DNA of 64,000 bases from Sporolactobacillus sp. Y61 (GCF_040529185.1 NZ_CP159510.1:1240001-1304000); one strand, 5' to 3'. Positions 19,509 through 30,592 are shown, counted from the first letter of the stretch. Made by a program: numbers and translations. Notes: generated by a model from the sequence alone, not told the origin.

Positions 19509-21518
19509 ATGGAGAAACAGATCGATCAGCTGACTGTTGACGCCATCCGTACATTGTCCATTGATATGATCAATAAGGCCAATTCAGGGCACCCGGGTCT
19601 TCCAATGGGGGCGGCTCCAATGGCTTACACTCTGTGGTCCCGTGTTATGGTTCATCATCCGAAAGATCCGAATTGGTTTAACCGGGATCGTTTCGTTCTT
19701 TCGGCAGGTCACGGATCTGCCCTGTTATATAGTCTGCTCCATCTTTTCGGGTATGGGCTGACCATCGATGATTTGAAGCAGTTCAGACAATTTGGCAGTA
19801 AAACACCGGGACATCCGGAATATGGCCATACACCCGGGGTTGAAGCCACCACCGGTCCGCTGGGACAGGGGTTCGCCATGGCTGCAGGGATGGCTATGGC
19901 TGAGGCACATCTGGCCGGCACATATAATCGGCCGGCATACCCGGTTGTGGATCATTATACTTATGTGCTCAGCAGTGATGGCGATCTGATGGAAGGCGTG
20001 ACAGCGGAGTCTGCTTCGCTTGCCGGACATTTGAAACTGGGGAAACTCATTGTCTTATATGATTCTAACCGGATTTCTCTTGATGGTGGCACCAATATGT
20101 CTTTTACAGAAAATGTTCAGAAAAGATTTCAATCTTATGGCTGGCAGACATTAACGGTCGAGGACGGGAATAATCTGAATGCCATTGAACAGGCTCTGAA
20201 TCAGGCGAAAGCGGATATTCATCATCCTTCACTGATCGAAGTACGGACGGTGATTGGCTACGGTGCACCGGATATCGCCGGTAAGCATCAGGCTCACGGC
20301 TCCCCACTTGGCGATCAGGAAGCTGCACTGGCGAAAAAGGGATACGGATGGACATTTGATCCTTTCGACGTTCCTGAAGAAGTTTACCGGCATTGTGCAG
20401 AGAACATCCAGAATGGAGTTGCCGCCGAAGAAAACTGGAAAAGACTGCTCACGGAGTATACAAAAGTCTACCCGGATGAAGGCAGGGAACTTCTCTCTGT
20501 TATCAATGGTGATCTTCCCAAAAATTATGACGCGGAACTTCCAGATTATCAGGCCGGAACAGAAGGGGCCACACGCAGTCTTTCCGGAGAAGTCATGCAG
20601 GCGCTGAACAAAAGAATTCCAGATCTGTTCGGAGGCGCAGCGGATCTTTTTTCCTCCGTCAAAACCTATCTGAAAGACAGTGGCGATTTTCAGCCGGGAA
20701 ATTATGCGGGGAAAAATATCTGGTTCGGTGTCCGTGAATTTGCCATGGCAGGCATGGTAAACGGGATGACCCTTCACGGCGGAGTGCAGGCTTATGGTTC
20801 AACATTCTTCAGTTTCTCTGATTATCTAAAACCGGCTATTCGCCTGGCCGCGTTAATGAAGGTTCCGTCTATTTTTGTCTTTACCCATGACAGTATTGCG
20901 GTGGGCGAGGACGGTCCGTCACACGAGCCAATTGAACAGCTGGCCGGGCTTCGCTCCATTCCGAATCTGAACGTGATCCGACCGGCGGACGCGGTAGAAA
21001 CAAGGGAAGCCTGGAAACAGGCTGTTGAAAGCAGGGATGAACCGACTGTTCTTGTTCTGACGCGACAAAGTATAAAAACTTATCAGGGTGAAGTGGAGCA
21101 GGCACCGGAAGGCGTCAAAAGAGGAGGGTATGTCGTTTCTCCTGCGGATACAACGAAAGAGGAGGACGGTATACTCATTGCAACCGGATCGGAAGTCGGT
21201 CTGGCAATTGAGGCTCAGCAACTCCTGCTCCGTGAGCACGTTAATGTCCGGGTAGTCAGTCTGCCTTCATTTGAAAGGTTTGATGCCCAGAGTAAGGCTT
21301 ACAGAGATCAGGTACTTCCGCCGAAACTCAAGAAGCGGATCGGTATAGAAATGGCCTCCTCATTCGGATGGGACCGCTACGTCGGTTCTGCGGGGACATA
21401 CCTGACGGTCGAGCGTTTTGGTGCTTCGGGGAAGGGCAAGGATGTAACGGCAGCCTATGGCTTTACGCCGGAACATGTGGCCAGGCTCTTTACTGAATAC
21501 CTTACCCGTGAGAAATAG
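19509..21518 (+). CDS. tkt: Transketolase
   Basis: 669 residues, usual length, with GGAGGG before the ATG. Thiamine-diphosphate-binding features are present ([38 protein letters not shown]). The catalytic pyrimidine domain carries [18 protein letters not shown], and a C-terminal domain follows. It transfers two-carbon units between pentose and sedoheptulose/glyceraldehyde phosphates. With rbsK and rpe it forms a pentose-phosphate cluster. Bases after the stop contain a weak TGGGATAA/TTATCCCA hairpin near 21602-21634 with no T run. Confidence 0.95.
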   Translation: MEKQIDQLTVDAIRTLSIDMINKANSGHPGLPMGAAPMAYTLWSRVMVHHPKDPNWFNRDRFVLSAGHGSALLYSLLHLFGYGLTIDDLKQFRQFGSKTPGHPEYGHTPGVEATTGPLGQGFAMAAGMAMAEAHLAGTYNRPAYPVVDHYTYVLSSDGDLMEGVTAESASLAGHLKLGKLIVLYDSNRISLDGGTNMSFTENVQKRFQSYGWQTLTVEDGNNLNAIEQALNQAKADIHHPSLIEVRTVIGYGAPDIAGKHQAHGSPLGDQEAALAKKGYGWTFDPFDVPEEVYRHCAENIQNGVAAEENWKRLLTEYTKVYPDEGRELLSVINGDLPKNYDAELPDYQAGTEGATRSLSGEVMQALNKRIPDLFGGAADLFSSVKTYLKDSGDFQPGNYAGKNIWFGVREFAMAGMVNGMTLHGGVQAYGSTFFSFSDYLKPAIRLAALMKVPSIFVFTHDSIAVGEDGPSHEPIEQLAGLRSIPNLNVIRPADAVETREAWKQAVESRDEPTVLVLTRQSIKTYQGEVEQAPEGVKRGGYVVSPADTTKEEDGILIATGSEVGLAIEAQQLLLREHVNVRVVSLPSFERFDAQSKAYRDQVLPPKLKKRIGIEMASSFGWDRYVGSAGTYLTVERFGASGKGKDVTAAYGFTPEHVARLFTEYLTREK

Positions 21519-21804
21519 TAAGACTGAAAAGATGAATGGATAAATAGTATGAATTCTCGTGATTTGAGAAATAACGCCTTTTTAACAAAATTGATTGTGA
21601 TGGGATAATGCCTTATAAATGTTCCGTTATCCCATTCCATAGGGACTCATTGTAATTAGAGATTTGTACAAGAACCATCAAGCCTAACTATGAGTTTTTT
21701 TTACATCTTGAATTTGCAGAAAATAAAAAGACTCATCGCTGAGCTTTCCCTGTACAATAGGATTTGAGGAAACTATCGAAAGCAGGTGAACAGCGATGAA
21801 TCAC

Positions 21805-22282
21805 TATTGACGGTGGCCACGTCATCGGCCCCCTTTTGCCAAAAAATAGGCCACCTAATGCCAAGAATTAGTCCACCTTCTGCCATAATTTGATCCATAG
21901 GTATTGAATAATGCCTTTTGTCCACGCCCAGTGAACAGGCCGCTATTTCGAAGATTTCGATCATGATGATTGGCGGTGGAAAAATTAGAGAAAAATCCTA
22001 GTAAGATTCATCAATAGATGGCCGGTTCTGGCCCTTCCCTATCTAACTACTACGACCATTTTCTTTGAGGTTCTGACAAGGGCGACCGTAGGGAGGGCGG
22101 AGCCTTTACCCTTGCCAGGTTCTCAGAGAAAGTGGATACTCTCTCAAGATAGGGAAAGGGAACAGCGCAGAAACTGACGGGGCTCACCATCTGCCTCCTG
22201 GTCTATTTACTTGCAGAAGGTGGCTCATGTTGTGGCAGAACATGGCCTACTTTTTGGCACGAGTGGCCTATTTCGATGGCCG
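21805..22282. repeat. Inverted multi-repeat ends, probably a deleted IS21-like element
   Basis: Bases 21805-21895 hold short tandem units of AGGCCAC...TGCCA type. Bases 22203-22282 hold the inverted counterpart (AATAGGCCAC, TGCCAA and CCACCTTCTGC shared). Multiple terminal repeats like these are typical of IS21-family ends. No istA or istB remains inside; the interior holds a long hairpin. Bases 21640-21804 show nothing else. Confidence 0.5.
22032..22160. repeat. 129-bp long imperfect palindrome
   Basis: CCCTTCCCTATCT at the left pairs with AGATAGGGAAAGGG at the right. Inside, CCATTTTCTTTGAG-GTTCTGACAAGGG pairs with CCCTTGCCAG-GTTCTCAGAGAAAGTGG. A ~25-nt centre (GTAGGGAGGGCGGAGCC) remains. 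It lies between the IS21-like ends. Confidence 0.75.
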
Positions 22283-22291
22283 CCTTCACAC

Positions 22292-23274
22292 TATCACCAA
22301 CTTAATCCATTTGAACGAGAAAGCATACTGGAAAATGTCATTTTAGGCAAATCCATACGCGCAATCGCAACCTTGCCGGGCCGATCACCAGCTACGATCA
22401 GCCGTGGGGTGAAACGTAATCAGCAGCGTGATGGCACGTACTCGTCGGTCCATGCTGAAGCCAGCTACCGTACCCGACGGAAGGGCTGTCATCCGCAGTC
22501 CCTGCTCGCCAATCAGGCACTTCATGACCGGGTACAGCGGTTGATTCTCGATCATCAATGGTCTCCTGAGCAAATTGACCAGCGGATGAAACAGGAGCAT
22601 AGTCTTTGGAAGATTAGCTATATAACCATTTATCGCGGTATTAAACGGAACCTTCTCGATATACCGGATCGCCAGCCGGGTCAACGCGGGCTTGCGCGTC
22701 ACCTGCGTCATCACGGAAAATCCCGACATGGCAAAGGGTATGAAGAACGCCGGGGTAAGATTGATTTTCACCCGGCTCTTGACCAGCGCCCTTAGACGCT
22801 CAGGAACGCCGAACAATTGGCAACTGGGAAGTCGATTAGGTTATTGGAAAACTCGGATCTGACTGTCTGGTAACCCTGGTGGATCGTCGCACCCGAGTTT
22901 TAATGGCCGCCAAGACCACCCGTAAAACCGCGCAATTCGTGACAGAGCAATTGATCAAACTCCTTGGTTCTTTGCCGGAGTGCCAGAGTGTTACACCAGA
23001 TCGGGGCAAGGAATTCGTCTGGTATGCCCGGATCACCGAAAAATTAAGCGTGCCCTTTTATTTCCCGGCGCCACAAGCGCCCTGGCAACGTGGTAGTACT
23101 GAAAATACGAACGGGCTGTTACGCGAATACTTTCCCAAGGGGCATGACCTGAAGCAGGATTCCGATAACGACGTCCAACGCAACGTTGATGAACTGAACC
23201 ACCGTCCGCGCAAATGTCTGGGATGGCGAACGCCCTTTGAGGCTTTTTATCATCAGGTGTTGCACCTAGTTTGA
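22292..23274 (+). pseudogene. IS30-family transposase remnant
   Basis: The N-terminal part YHQLNPFERESILENVILG...GRSPATISR is the IS30 helix-turn-helix signature. The DDE part is in other frames: VTLVDRRTRVLMA, then TPDRGKEF and NTNGLLREYFPKG with the final Glu nearby. At least one frameshift near 22790 and an in-frame TAG near 22837 break it. No production of active transposase is expected. Confidence 0.85.
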
Positions 23275-23286
23275 CAATTCAAGAGT

Positions 23287-23323
23287 AAAAAAATCCCCAT
23301 CTGATTTCCGGAGTCAGGTGGGA
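23287..23323 (-). terminator. Terminator on minus strand
   Basis: On the minus strand, TCCCACCTGA pairs with TCAGATGGGGA and is followed by TTTTTTT. It lies downstream of the small minus-strand gene and at the edge of the IS30 remnant. Confidence 0.75.
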
Positions 23324-23380
23324 ATATCCAACGTTTTCAAGCTACGGACGAAAAAATATCTATCTTTCTACGCTCACCGG

Positions 23381-23623
23381 TCAACTGTAACGATGTTCAA
23401 TGATTTTGTTTAATATTTCATTCCGTTTTTTACTCTTTGACATATCGAACTGTGTTTCTTCCAGATCGTTAAAGTCCTGTGCCAGCAAAAGCGCTTCCAG
23501 ATAAAGAACCAGCTGCTTCTTCAGATAGCCTTTATTCTCTTCGCTTTCTTTTTTGGAATTTCCCGCAAGAACAGCCAATGCAAACTGATCAGGATCGATA
23601 ACTACTTTCTTATCCCTGTTCAT
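23381..23623 (-). CDS. Small hypothetical protein (80 residues)
   Basis: A strong AAGGAGG site stands 8 nt before the ATG, so it is likely translated. The charged, helical protein (KKVVIDPDQFALAVLAGNS, then LVLYLEALLLAQDFNDLEE) has no membrane segment or signal peptide. I do not recognise a family. It lies 163 bp downstream of the sugar transporter on the same strand and ends in its own terminator. Confidence 0.6.
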   Translation of the reverse strand: MNRDKKVVIDPDQFALAVLAGNSKKESEENKGYLKKQLVLYLEALLLAQDFNDLEETQFDMSKSKKRNEILNKIIEHRYS

Positions 23624-23786
23624 AAATCCAGCCTCCTTACTTATTTTTTTTCATGTGAAAGTTTAATGCATCTCATCAATAATCTCCGCTGTTTTTCAGC
23701 TTGCCGACCTGTCGTCCTTTCAGCAGACCGGCAGTATTGATTGAAAGGAATCCTTCGTTGCAATTGTTTTTCCTTCTGAATCAGAA

Positions 23787-25196
23787 TTAGCCCTGCTTGC
23801 CACCCAGCTTGTGATTCAGCTCATTGACGATTTCATCATGTTTGGCTTCCGTCAGTTTCACCTTAGTCGTATAAATCAAGGCCGCGAGAGCGATAAGGAT
23901 CATCGGTCCGAAAAAAATGAAGAATTTGAACGTCCATAAACCGCTCGTCGAAATATCGCTTGGCAGCGCATTGCCTGTCATACCTGTGGCTATGGCTGCA
24001 ATGCCGACAACGCCGTTGGCAAGCGCTCCGCCGAGTTTATCAAGCAGAGGACGGACGGCCAGCGTAACCGATTCATTTCGGTTGCCGTTCTTCAACTGCC
24101 CGTATTCCACACTGTCGGTGATCGTCATCAGAGCGGCGAGGAAGATCATCGGATACGGGAAGAACCAGAAGGAAATCCCAATCAGAACAAGAACAAGATT
24201 ATTCCCCGCGAAGAGGAAAATCAGATAACCGATTAACATAAACAGAATTCCGAACGTATAAATAGCCTTACGTTTAATGATCCGAACAAGTGCCGGAAAG
24301 ATCGCGACTGAAACAATCCCTAAAATCGCCGTAATGATCCCAACCAGATAAAATTCGTTCGCTCTGCCCAGAACGTATTTAAAATAGTATAACAAAAGGT
24401 TATTTGTCACGACATAGCCGAACGCCAAAAGAAAATAGGAAAAGGCAAGCCACATGAGCTGGTCGTTCTTGCCAATAATTTTGAATACTTCGCGCAGGTG
24501 AATCTTCTTTGCAGCTTTACGAATGACGTTTTGTTGTTCTTTCGTCCCCCAACATGTCGCCATGGCGCCAAGAAAAGAGACTAATGCGATGACGATCGCA
24601 AAACCGAGCCAGCCAGCACGGGTTTCCGTGTTGCCCGTCGTTCCTGAAAACATTTGCGAGAAAAGCACAACGAGTGGAACGACGGCGATCATGACGCCCT
24701 GGGAACCCAGTGTCGAGCCAAAGCGGGCAACCGTACCGATTTTAGCCCGCTTGTCCGAATCAATGCTTAACGCCGGCAGCATCGACCAAAAAGAAATATC
24801 TTTAAAAGAATAAAAAATGTCTACAATGGCAAAAACAATGCCGAAAAGAATCAGATAAAGAATCGGGTTGCTCAGATTCAGTCCCCAGAAGTTGCTAAAA
24901 AGCAAGATTAACCCTAAAGAACCGATGGTTGCTCCGGCAAACAGCCATGGCTTGAATTTACCCCAACGTGTCTGCGTATTGTCGATCATCCCACCGATAA
25001 ATGGATCAAAGGCAATTTCAGCGAGACGGATGACGACGACCAGTGTCGTCAGGATACCAATCATTTTTGCATTAAAACCGGCATCGTTGCTGGTAAAAAG
25101 TTGGCTGGTGATAAAAATCATGAAATAAGTGCCAAACGCGGCAAAAAACGCATCGTGCCCGAAAGCCCCAAATGCATAGGAAAGATATTGTTTCAT
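23787..25196 (-). CDS. GPH-family sugar:cation symporter (MelB/RafP-like)
   Basis: 469-residue membrane protein with about 12 transmembrane segments; GAGGAGG precedes the ATG. The motif AFDPFIGGMIDNTQTRWGKFKPW is typical of the glycoside-pentoside-hexuronide symporters, with the acidic cation-site residues. It lacks the C-terminal EIIA-like domain found in LacS or RafP of streptococci. Neighbouring galK and remnants of galE and alpha-galactosidase point to melibiose/raffinose-type alpha-galactosides. A cre-like site lies ~180 bp upstream. Substrate assignment is inferred from context. Confidence 0.85.
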   Translation of the reverse strand: MKQYLSYAFGAFGHDAFFAAFGTYFMIFITSQLFTSNDAGFNAKMIGILTTLVVVIRLAEIAFDPFIGGMIDNTQTRWGKFKPWLFAGATIGSLGLILLFSNFWGLNLSNPILYLILFGIVFAIVDIFYSFKDISFWSMLPALSIDSDKRAKIGTVARFGSTLGSQGVMIAVVPLVVLFSQMFSGTTGNTETRAGWLGFAIVIALVSFLGAMATCWGTKEQQNVIRKAAKKIHLREVFKIIGKNDQLMWLAFSYFLLAFGYVVTNNLLLYYFKYVLGRANEFYLVGIITAILGIVSVAIFPALVRIIKRKAIYTFGILFMLIGYLIFLFAGNNLVLVLIGISFWFFPYPMIFLAALMTITDSVEYGQLKNGNRNESVTLAVRPLLDKLGGALANGVVGIAAIATGMTGNALPSDISTSGLWTFKFFIFFGPMILIALAALIYTTKVKLTEAKHDEIVNELNHKLGGKQG

Positions 25197-25372
25197 TTTT
25201 TAGATCCTCCTCGATCTTTTTAGAAAATAGGTCGGTTAACTTTTCCATACTGATGACGGAATCATTGCGATATCCGTCAGTGATCCGAATAAGTCCATCG
25301 AAATTTATCGCCTTCTTTCATGATTTTCTTTCTACTTTTCCGTTTACCTACATGAAGTAATTAAAATTCATT

Positions 25373-25386
25373 TTAAACCGCTTTCA
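25373..25386 (-). promoter_or_regulatory. Putative cre site upstream of GPH transporter
   Basis: On the minus strand TGAAAGCGGTTTAA matches the cre consensus TGWAANCGNTNWCA except one base. CcpA catabolite repression is a reasonable inference. Confidence 0.55.
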
Positions 25387-25861
25387 TTTTTGAAAAATCA
25401 CCAATCCTTTCCCTAAGGCATTAATAAAATTCTTTGCTTCCGGGTAGCCTATTACGGATAACCTATTTACTGAACCTGACAAAACCCAGGATTTTCAGGA
25501 GTTGGAAAAATATAAAGCGCTATCAAGCATTATAATACACTACGATTTTACTGATGACAAGATAAAAATTACTAAAAGTCAAGGTTTACATTAACTTATA
25601 ATATTTCCCGGACAACAAATGTATTTATTTGAAAACATTCAATAGTCCCTTGCATTTAACACTTTTTTGTTTTATGCCAGCATGCAGAAGTTCTTGTTCC
25701 TGTTCACATGACAAAATCGTTTTGTCACCATCCATTCACTGCATAAATAAACTTACTAAAATATATTTAGAGATAATTATTATTTTTGTTTCCTTAGAGC
25801 TACGAAAAATACAGCGATTAAATGGCATAGTACATATATATATGTTTCGCTTAATTTGTTT
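25387..25861. other. AT-rich gap between transporter and galE remnant
   Basis: No supported gene. Low-GC sequence, probably containing the transporter promoter and degraded galE 3' sequence that I can no longer recognise. Confidence 0.4.
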
Positions 25862-26040
25862 GAGCCGCTTCATACGCGTATCTCGAATGTCTCTTTTATA
25901 AAAAGCGGCTTGGAGATGAATCGCGGCACGATGCCCGGTCACCAGATTATTGACCACAACGACCGAATATCCTCTTTCAATCAGACGATCTGCCGTATGC
26001 GATACGATATAATCGGCACCGCCTACAGAAATAAAACAAA
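25862..26040 (-). pseudogene. galE: UDP-glucose 4-epimerase (galE) N-terminal remnant
   Basis: Minus-strand reading gives VGGADYIVSHTADRLIERGY, then SVVVVNNLVTGHRAAIH and DIRD. These correspond to the NAD-binding VGGAGYIGSHT and DNLVTGH motifs of GalE. The glycines of the nucleotide loop are mutated, the start codon is lost and the gene ends after ~60 codons. Its AGGAGG ribosome site overlaps the galK stop codon, showing that galK and galE were once translationally coupled. Confidence 0.8.
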
Positions 26041-26046
26041 TCCCTC

Positions 26047-27216
26047 CTAGTCGGTTATTTTTTTCGCACCGTCGACAATTTTGGCGATATAGAACGACGG
26101 CGCATAGCCGATTTCTTTTTCATAAACTTCTCCGACATGCTTCGTAAATGCGTCGACATGTGATTTTTCAACAATCGCGATGGCGCATCCGCCAAAACCG
26201 GCACCTGTCATGCGCGCACCGAGTACCCCTTCTTCTTGCCATGCCGTCTCAGCCAGTGTGTCTAGTTCTTTTCCTGTTACTTCGTAATCATATTTCAAGG
26301 ACACATGCGATGCATTGATTAATTTGCCGAACGTTTTGAGATCGTTGCTCGTCAACGCTTCCCGTGCTTTCAGCGTTCGCTGATTTTCAAACACGGCATG
26401 GCGGGCGCGTTTGAGCAGATTTTCTTTTTTGATTAAATACGCATTCTGATCGAACGTATCGTTATCCAGATCGCCAAGCGTCTTAATATCCAGCTCGGTC
26501 TGCAACTCGGCCAGCGCCTCTTCACATTCACTGCGTCGTTCATTGTACTTGGAGTCGGCCAGTTCGCGCCGCTTGTTCGTATTCATGATAATAATCACAT
26601 GATTCTCCAGTTTCACCGGCACAAGATCGTACTTCAGCGTATTGGTATCGAGCAGAATGGCGTGATCGGCCTTGCCCATTCCGACCGCGAACTGATCCAT
26701 AATGCCCGAATTGACGCCAATAAATTCGTTTTCATCCTGTTTACCGATTTTGATGAGTTCGATGCGGTCGCAATTCAGATCGAACAGATCATCCGCGATT
26801 ACCCCGGAGAGCATTTCAATCGATGCAGACGAAGAAAGTCCTGCACGGTTTGGAATGTTGCCGTAGAAATAAATATTCATCCCACGGTCAATCGGATAAC
26901 CTTTTTCTTTGAGGAAATGAAACATCCCCTTCGGATAGTTTGCCCAATCATCTTTCTTATCATAGAACAAATCGTTGATATCAGCAGAAATGATGCCCAG
27001 TTTCTTGAAATTTTCGGAGAACATTTGGATTTTAGTATCGTCTCTTTTCTGAGCAACGCCGTATGTTCCGAGTGAAATCGCACAAGGAAAAACGTTCCCG
27101 CCGTTATAATCGGTGTGCTCGCCGATCAAATTGATACGTCCGGGAGCAAAGTAAACCGACGGATGATCGTCGCCAAAAAGTTTGATGTAGGCTTGTTTTA
27201 ATTCACTTATTTTCAT
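26047..27216 (-). CDS. galK: Galactokinase
   Basis: 389 residues. The ATG at [10 protein letters not shown] is chosen because AAAGGTGG lies 8 nt upstream; a GTG four codons earlier overlaps that site. GHMP-kinase motifs are present: [19 protein letters not shown] (galactose-binding signature), [10 protein letters not shown] (ATP loop) and [14 protein letters not shown]. It phosphorylates galactose to galactose-1-phosphate for the Leloir pathway. The adjoining galE is destroyed and galT is not seen here, so its product may need genes elsewhere. Confidence 0.94.
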   Translation of the reverse strand: MKISELKQAYIKLFGDDHPSVYFAPGRINLIGEHTDYNGGNVFPCAISLGTYGVAQKRDDTKIQMFSENFKKLGIISADINDLFYDKKDDWANYPKGMFHFLKEKGYPIDRGMNIYFYGNIPNRAGLSSSASIEMLSGVIADDLFDLNCDRIELIKIGKQDENEFIGVNSGIMDQFAVGMGKADHAILLDTNTLKYDLVPVKLENHVIIIMNTNKRRELADSKYNERRSECEEALAELQTELDIKTLGDLDNDTFDQNAYLIKKENLLKRARHAVFENQRTLKAREALTSNDLKTFGKLINASHVSLKYDYEVTGKELDTLAETAWQEEGVLGARMTGAGFGGCAIAIVEKSHVDAFTKHVGEVYEKEIGYAPSFYIAKIVDGAKKITD

Positions 27217-27434
27217 ATGAATAACCACCTTTTTTTACTAAAATTTACTCTTAAATAATAATTCATAGTTAGTAAAGATGCAAGCCCTTACACTGCAAGC
27301 CGTCTTATGAACCTATAACAACAAGTGGCTGCATGTTGAACGCTCGTTCACGGATGAGACTCCCGGAAAAGCGAAACATTTCATAGCCCTTATCCTAAAA
27401 GGCAGGTAAGCACTCATTATCCGCTTAATGGATA

Positions 27435-27720
27435 GATCACCTTTTCCAATTTATTATGAGTTCAGCATGGCGGGCAATTACTGATACATCCTTGAAAAGT
27501 GTGTAACTCAGGATTAATTCGGCTTTTAAATATTTATCTTCCAAAATGACTTCAAGGGTTTCTGCCTCTGCACCATCATAAGTTGCAGGCAGTCCCTTTA
27601 ATGCCGGTTTTTCCTTCATGATAGTCCTTGAAGGTGAAATTAATTAAGCGAATACCATCTTTCTGCTCAATGTCAATGGTTGGCTCAATCCCTGTCTTAA
27701 GGTATCGACAGAGAAAGCTG
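27435..27720 (-). pseudogene. GH36 alpha-galactosidase remnant
   Basis: Reading on the minus strand gives GIRLINFTFKDYHEGK, then in another frame KPALKGLPATYDGAEAETLE and LSYTLFKDVSVIARHAEL. This is the N-terminal supersandwich region of GH36 alpha-galactosidases (GLPATYVEDEAETLE...). At least one frameshift and loss of the catalytic barrel make it non-functional. It lies upstream of galK on the same strand, completing a former melibiose/raffinose operon. Bases 27217-27434 and 27721-27982 contain nothing else I can support. Confidence 0.75.
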
Positions 27721-27982
27721 GATCGTCCTTCTAGAGATAAGAGGTATAATTCATCTTGAAAAATGAAACTTGTTCTTTTGCTTGTTAATATAGATCATTT
27801 ACTAGTACGCTTTGTCGCGTCGAGTCAGCTCTGGTTCTGACCATGCTAGGGAACTACAAATTTGTATATATATGATGTTTTGCCTTCATTAATAGTCTTC
27901 ACTGTTCTAAACTTGCTATTGTTTTTTTACAAAAATATCCGTGTCCCTTGCCTTTTTCATTCCATTAGACTCTGTGTAAACC

Positions 27983-28273
27983 TTACCGAATTTTCGTACG
28001 CTGCATTTTCTTCGTGCTTTTTGTTTTGATGACGTATTGAATTTTAAGGATCAGTATAATACTGGCCGGAATCAGTGTCACCACGTTACAAATAAAAATT
28101 GATGTCAAGTGAAGCATCAATCCATAGACAATCCAAATCGTAACACCTGCGACAAAAACAATGTACATTGACAGAGATATATCCATGAGTTGCCTGGTTC
28201 TAATAACCCTGACCGCCTGTGGAAAAAAAGAGACACTCGTGAGCGCAGCTGCAACTAATCCAATCCACTCCAT
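27983..28273 (-). CDS. SemiSWEET (PQ-loop/MtN3) sugar transporter
   Basis: 96 residues from the ATG with AGGTGA 9 nt upstream. Three hydrophobic segments and the SFFPQAVRVIRT motif place it in the bacterial SemiSWEET group, which works as a dimer for facilitated sugar movement. The C-terminal tail is basic (KTKSTKKMQRTK). It lies at the edge of the decayed galactoside locus on the same strand. Confidence 0.85.
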   Translation of the reverse strand: MEWIGLVAAALTSVSFFPQAVRVIRTRQLMDISLSMYIVFVAGVTIWIVYGLMLHLTSIFICNVVTLIPASIILILKIQYVIKTKSTKKMQRTKIR

Positions 28274-28279
28274 AACCAA

Positions 28280-28786
28280 AGTTCACCTGCTTTTCATGTT
28301 TGTCATCAAAAAGAAGTGACTTACTGCGCAGTAATTATCTTTTTGTGAGAAAACAACTTGAATCAGCACCGTCCTAAGTCAGCCAATCAGAACAATGTAT
28401 TTACATTTTGTATTGTAAGCGCATACTCAATGAGTGTCAATAAATTTTTAGTTAAATAAATATAATATTACTAAATCCCCCAAAAATCCCTTGAACCAGG
28501 GCATAACAGCATGATGGACATGTTCGGATTTGACTTTCCAGACCGTTTATCACCTTTAAAGATTGTACCCCTTGTTAGCAGATTCGGTGATCTGTATAAA
28601 TTTTATTAAATAGAAGCTTAATCCTTCTTTCTTGTACATTGCGGATACATCTTAAATCAACTCGGCATTATTTTGATCTGGTTAAGTTTGATTTTATAAC
28701 TAAAATTTGAAAGATAGAAAAGTGTCCCTATCCCTTGCTGGTTCTATGTTTTTTACTGGATAAATTGGCTCAACTCGCTACTTTTT
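28280..28786. other. Gap upstream of SemiSWEET gene, left IS4 edge
   Basis: No supported gene. At 28414-28427 TGTAAGCGCATACT resembles a cre site with two mismatches. The last ~100 bp probably belong to the end of the IS4-family element, but I cannot fix the terminus. Confidence 0.35.
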
Positions 28787-30101
28787 TCAACTGTTTCTGA
28801 TAGCTGGTTTTCTGATAGCAGGGTGGCAGTTTTCCCAGAAAACTTTTTGTCGGATCGCTTCGGTAAAGGTAATATAGGCGAGTTCATCGACCATGAGGTA
28901 GAAGAGCTCGCCCAGGGTCCGGTCGTCCTCCTGTTCGCGGTGCTTCACCGCAAGCAGGGAATAGCCGATAGCTACGCAGGCCGTATGGGCAAAGATGCCA
29001 TCGTACGATAAGCCTTGATACTTCGCCAGACGGAGATACTGTTTACACATTTTGAAGTACACTTCAATCGACCAGCGTTTCCCGTAAAGCCGGATGATTT
29101 CATCTTCAGAAAGCTGCGTATCTGTCGATGCCAGGACAAGAAAATCCTTGTGTTTTCGGCGATTGCGGACGTAAACCAGCTTTACAGGGATACTCTCCTC
29201 TCCCTCGGTGACGGCTTCAACGAGGACCGAAAGTAGATAGCGCGAACGACCGCGACGTTTCTTCTGCGACTTAAAGATTGCTTTGACATCCATCATTTGA
29301 CCGTTAAACTGGTAATACACCTTTTTGGACCTCTTGACCATGGCAACGGCATGAAGCTTGAGCTAACGCAACTGATGAAATATCTTCGGGCTTGAGAACT
29401 AAGAGTCAAACAAGACGTAAGAAGCCCAGACCCCCCTGACTCAGAGAGGACACGAGGAGTTCCCGAACGACTTCGGGCGCTTTGCGCTGGGCCTGAAGCT
29501 TTCGCTTCCCGGAATGCGTCCGGACATCGGCTTTCGCGCCACATACCTGATTGTGACCGGAAAGCAAGGAAAAAGTGACCGGCAGGAACGTGTTTCCATC
29601 GCTCCAGCCCAGTTGAAGAAAACGAAAGCCGCGTGTATGCCGATGCCTGCATGATCGAACTGAACGCTGCCATTCCACGTGTTTGGCATGAGCCCGCTCG
29701 TACATGGAATCGTCCACAATGAACACGTTCTGACGTACCGAATCTGTCAACGGTTCGATGAACCGGATGATCCGACAACACAGCAGAACCAGGAACTTTT
29801 GCCAGTTGATCCGTCTGTTGTTGAGCAGGTTTCGGAACGTTTTATCCGATAAATTCAATTGATCCTGATGCTTCAGATCATCACGATACATCGACTTGTT
29901 TGAAAAAATCGTGCTGATCAGATAGCAGAACAAGACACGGAAAGGCACCCCTTTTGTCTTGGTGGCATGGGCTGCCTGTGCGATTTTTGCCAAATGAAAT
30001 CGGCTAAAAAAGTTTAGGACGGAAGCTAAAATACCCGCTGATGGACGATCAATACGTGTTATACTTTTCATAGCATGAATCCGCCTCGATTAATTGGTAG
30101 T
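28787..30101 (-). mobile_element. IS4-family element, transposase broken, inserted in aceA
   Basis: Two frames cover one transposase. The N-terminal frame (KSITRIDRPSAGILASVLN... FIVDDSMYERAHAKH) contains the first Asp pair. The C-terminal frame (VYYQFNGQMMDVKAIF ... RLYGKRWSIEVYFKMCKQYL) has the YREK-type box with the final Glu. A frameshift near 29410-29435 and a stop near 29343 separate them. The right boundary ACTACCAATTAATCG is defined by comparison with a second fragment ending at 39280. Confidence 0.8.
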
Positions 30102-30592
30102 CGTTTCATGATTTCAAAAACATTCAGCTTCCCGTCAAATCCGGACTCCGCGTCGGCGATAATCGGTGCGAACCAGTCTTTCGAATGATTGCCTTCGACC
30201 GAATCGATCTGATCAGCGCGCTGAAGCGCCTGATTGATCCGCCTGACAACATCTGGGACGCTGTTCGACGGATAAAGGCTCTGATCGGGGTACATCTGCC
30301 CGGCCAAATTGGCATCGGCGGCGACCTGCCAGCCACTAAGATATATCGCCTTCAGGCCGGTTTTCAGCTGCTGCACCGCCTGATTGCCGGCCAGCACGCC
30401 GAGCGCGTTCACATACTTTTCGTTGCTCAGGAGCGTCCACAGCTTTTCCGCACCGCGGCGCGCAAGTGTGTATTCAAGTTCAATCGACCCGCGAAGCTTG
30501 ATCACATCCTCCGCGAAGTATGGACGTTTAATGCCTTCCCACCGTTTGCTTTTCCACGATTCTTCCAGTTTTTTCACTCTGGCATCAGCCAT
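30102..30592 (-). pseudogene. aceA: Isocitrate lyase, 5' part, cut by IS4 insertion
   Basis: The first ~163 residues of AceA are intact ([63 protein letters not shown]). The frame then runs into the IS4 end. The catalytic KKCGH loop and the C-terminal half are absent, and no remainder is found beyond the IS, so the insertion was followed by deletion. Isocitrate lyase would cleave isocitrate to glyoxylate and succinate. It follows the aceB pseudogene as in a normal aceBA operon. Confidence 0.92.
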
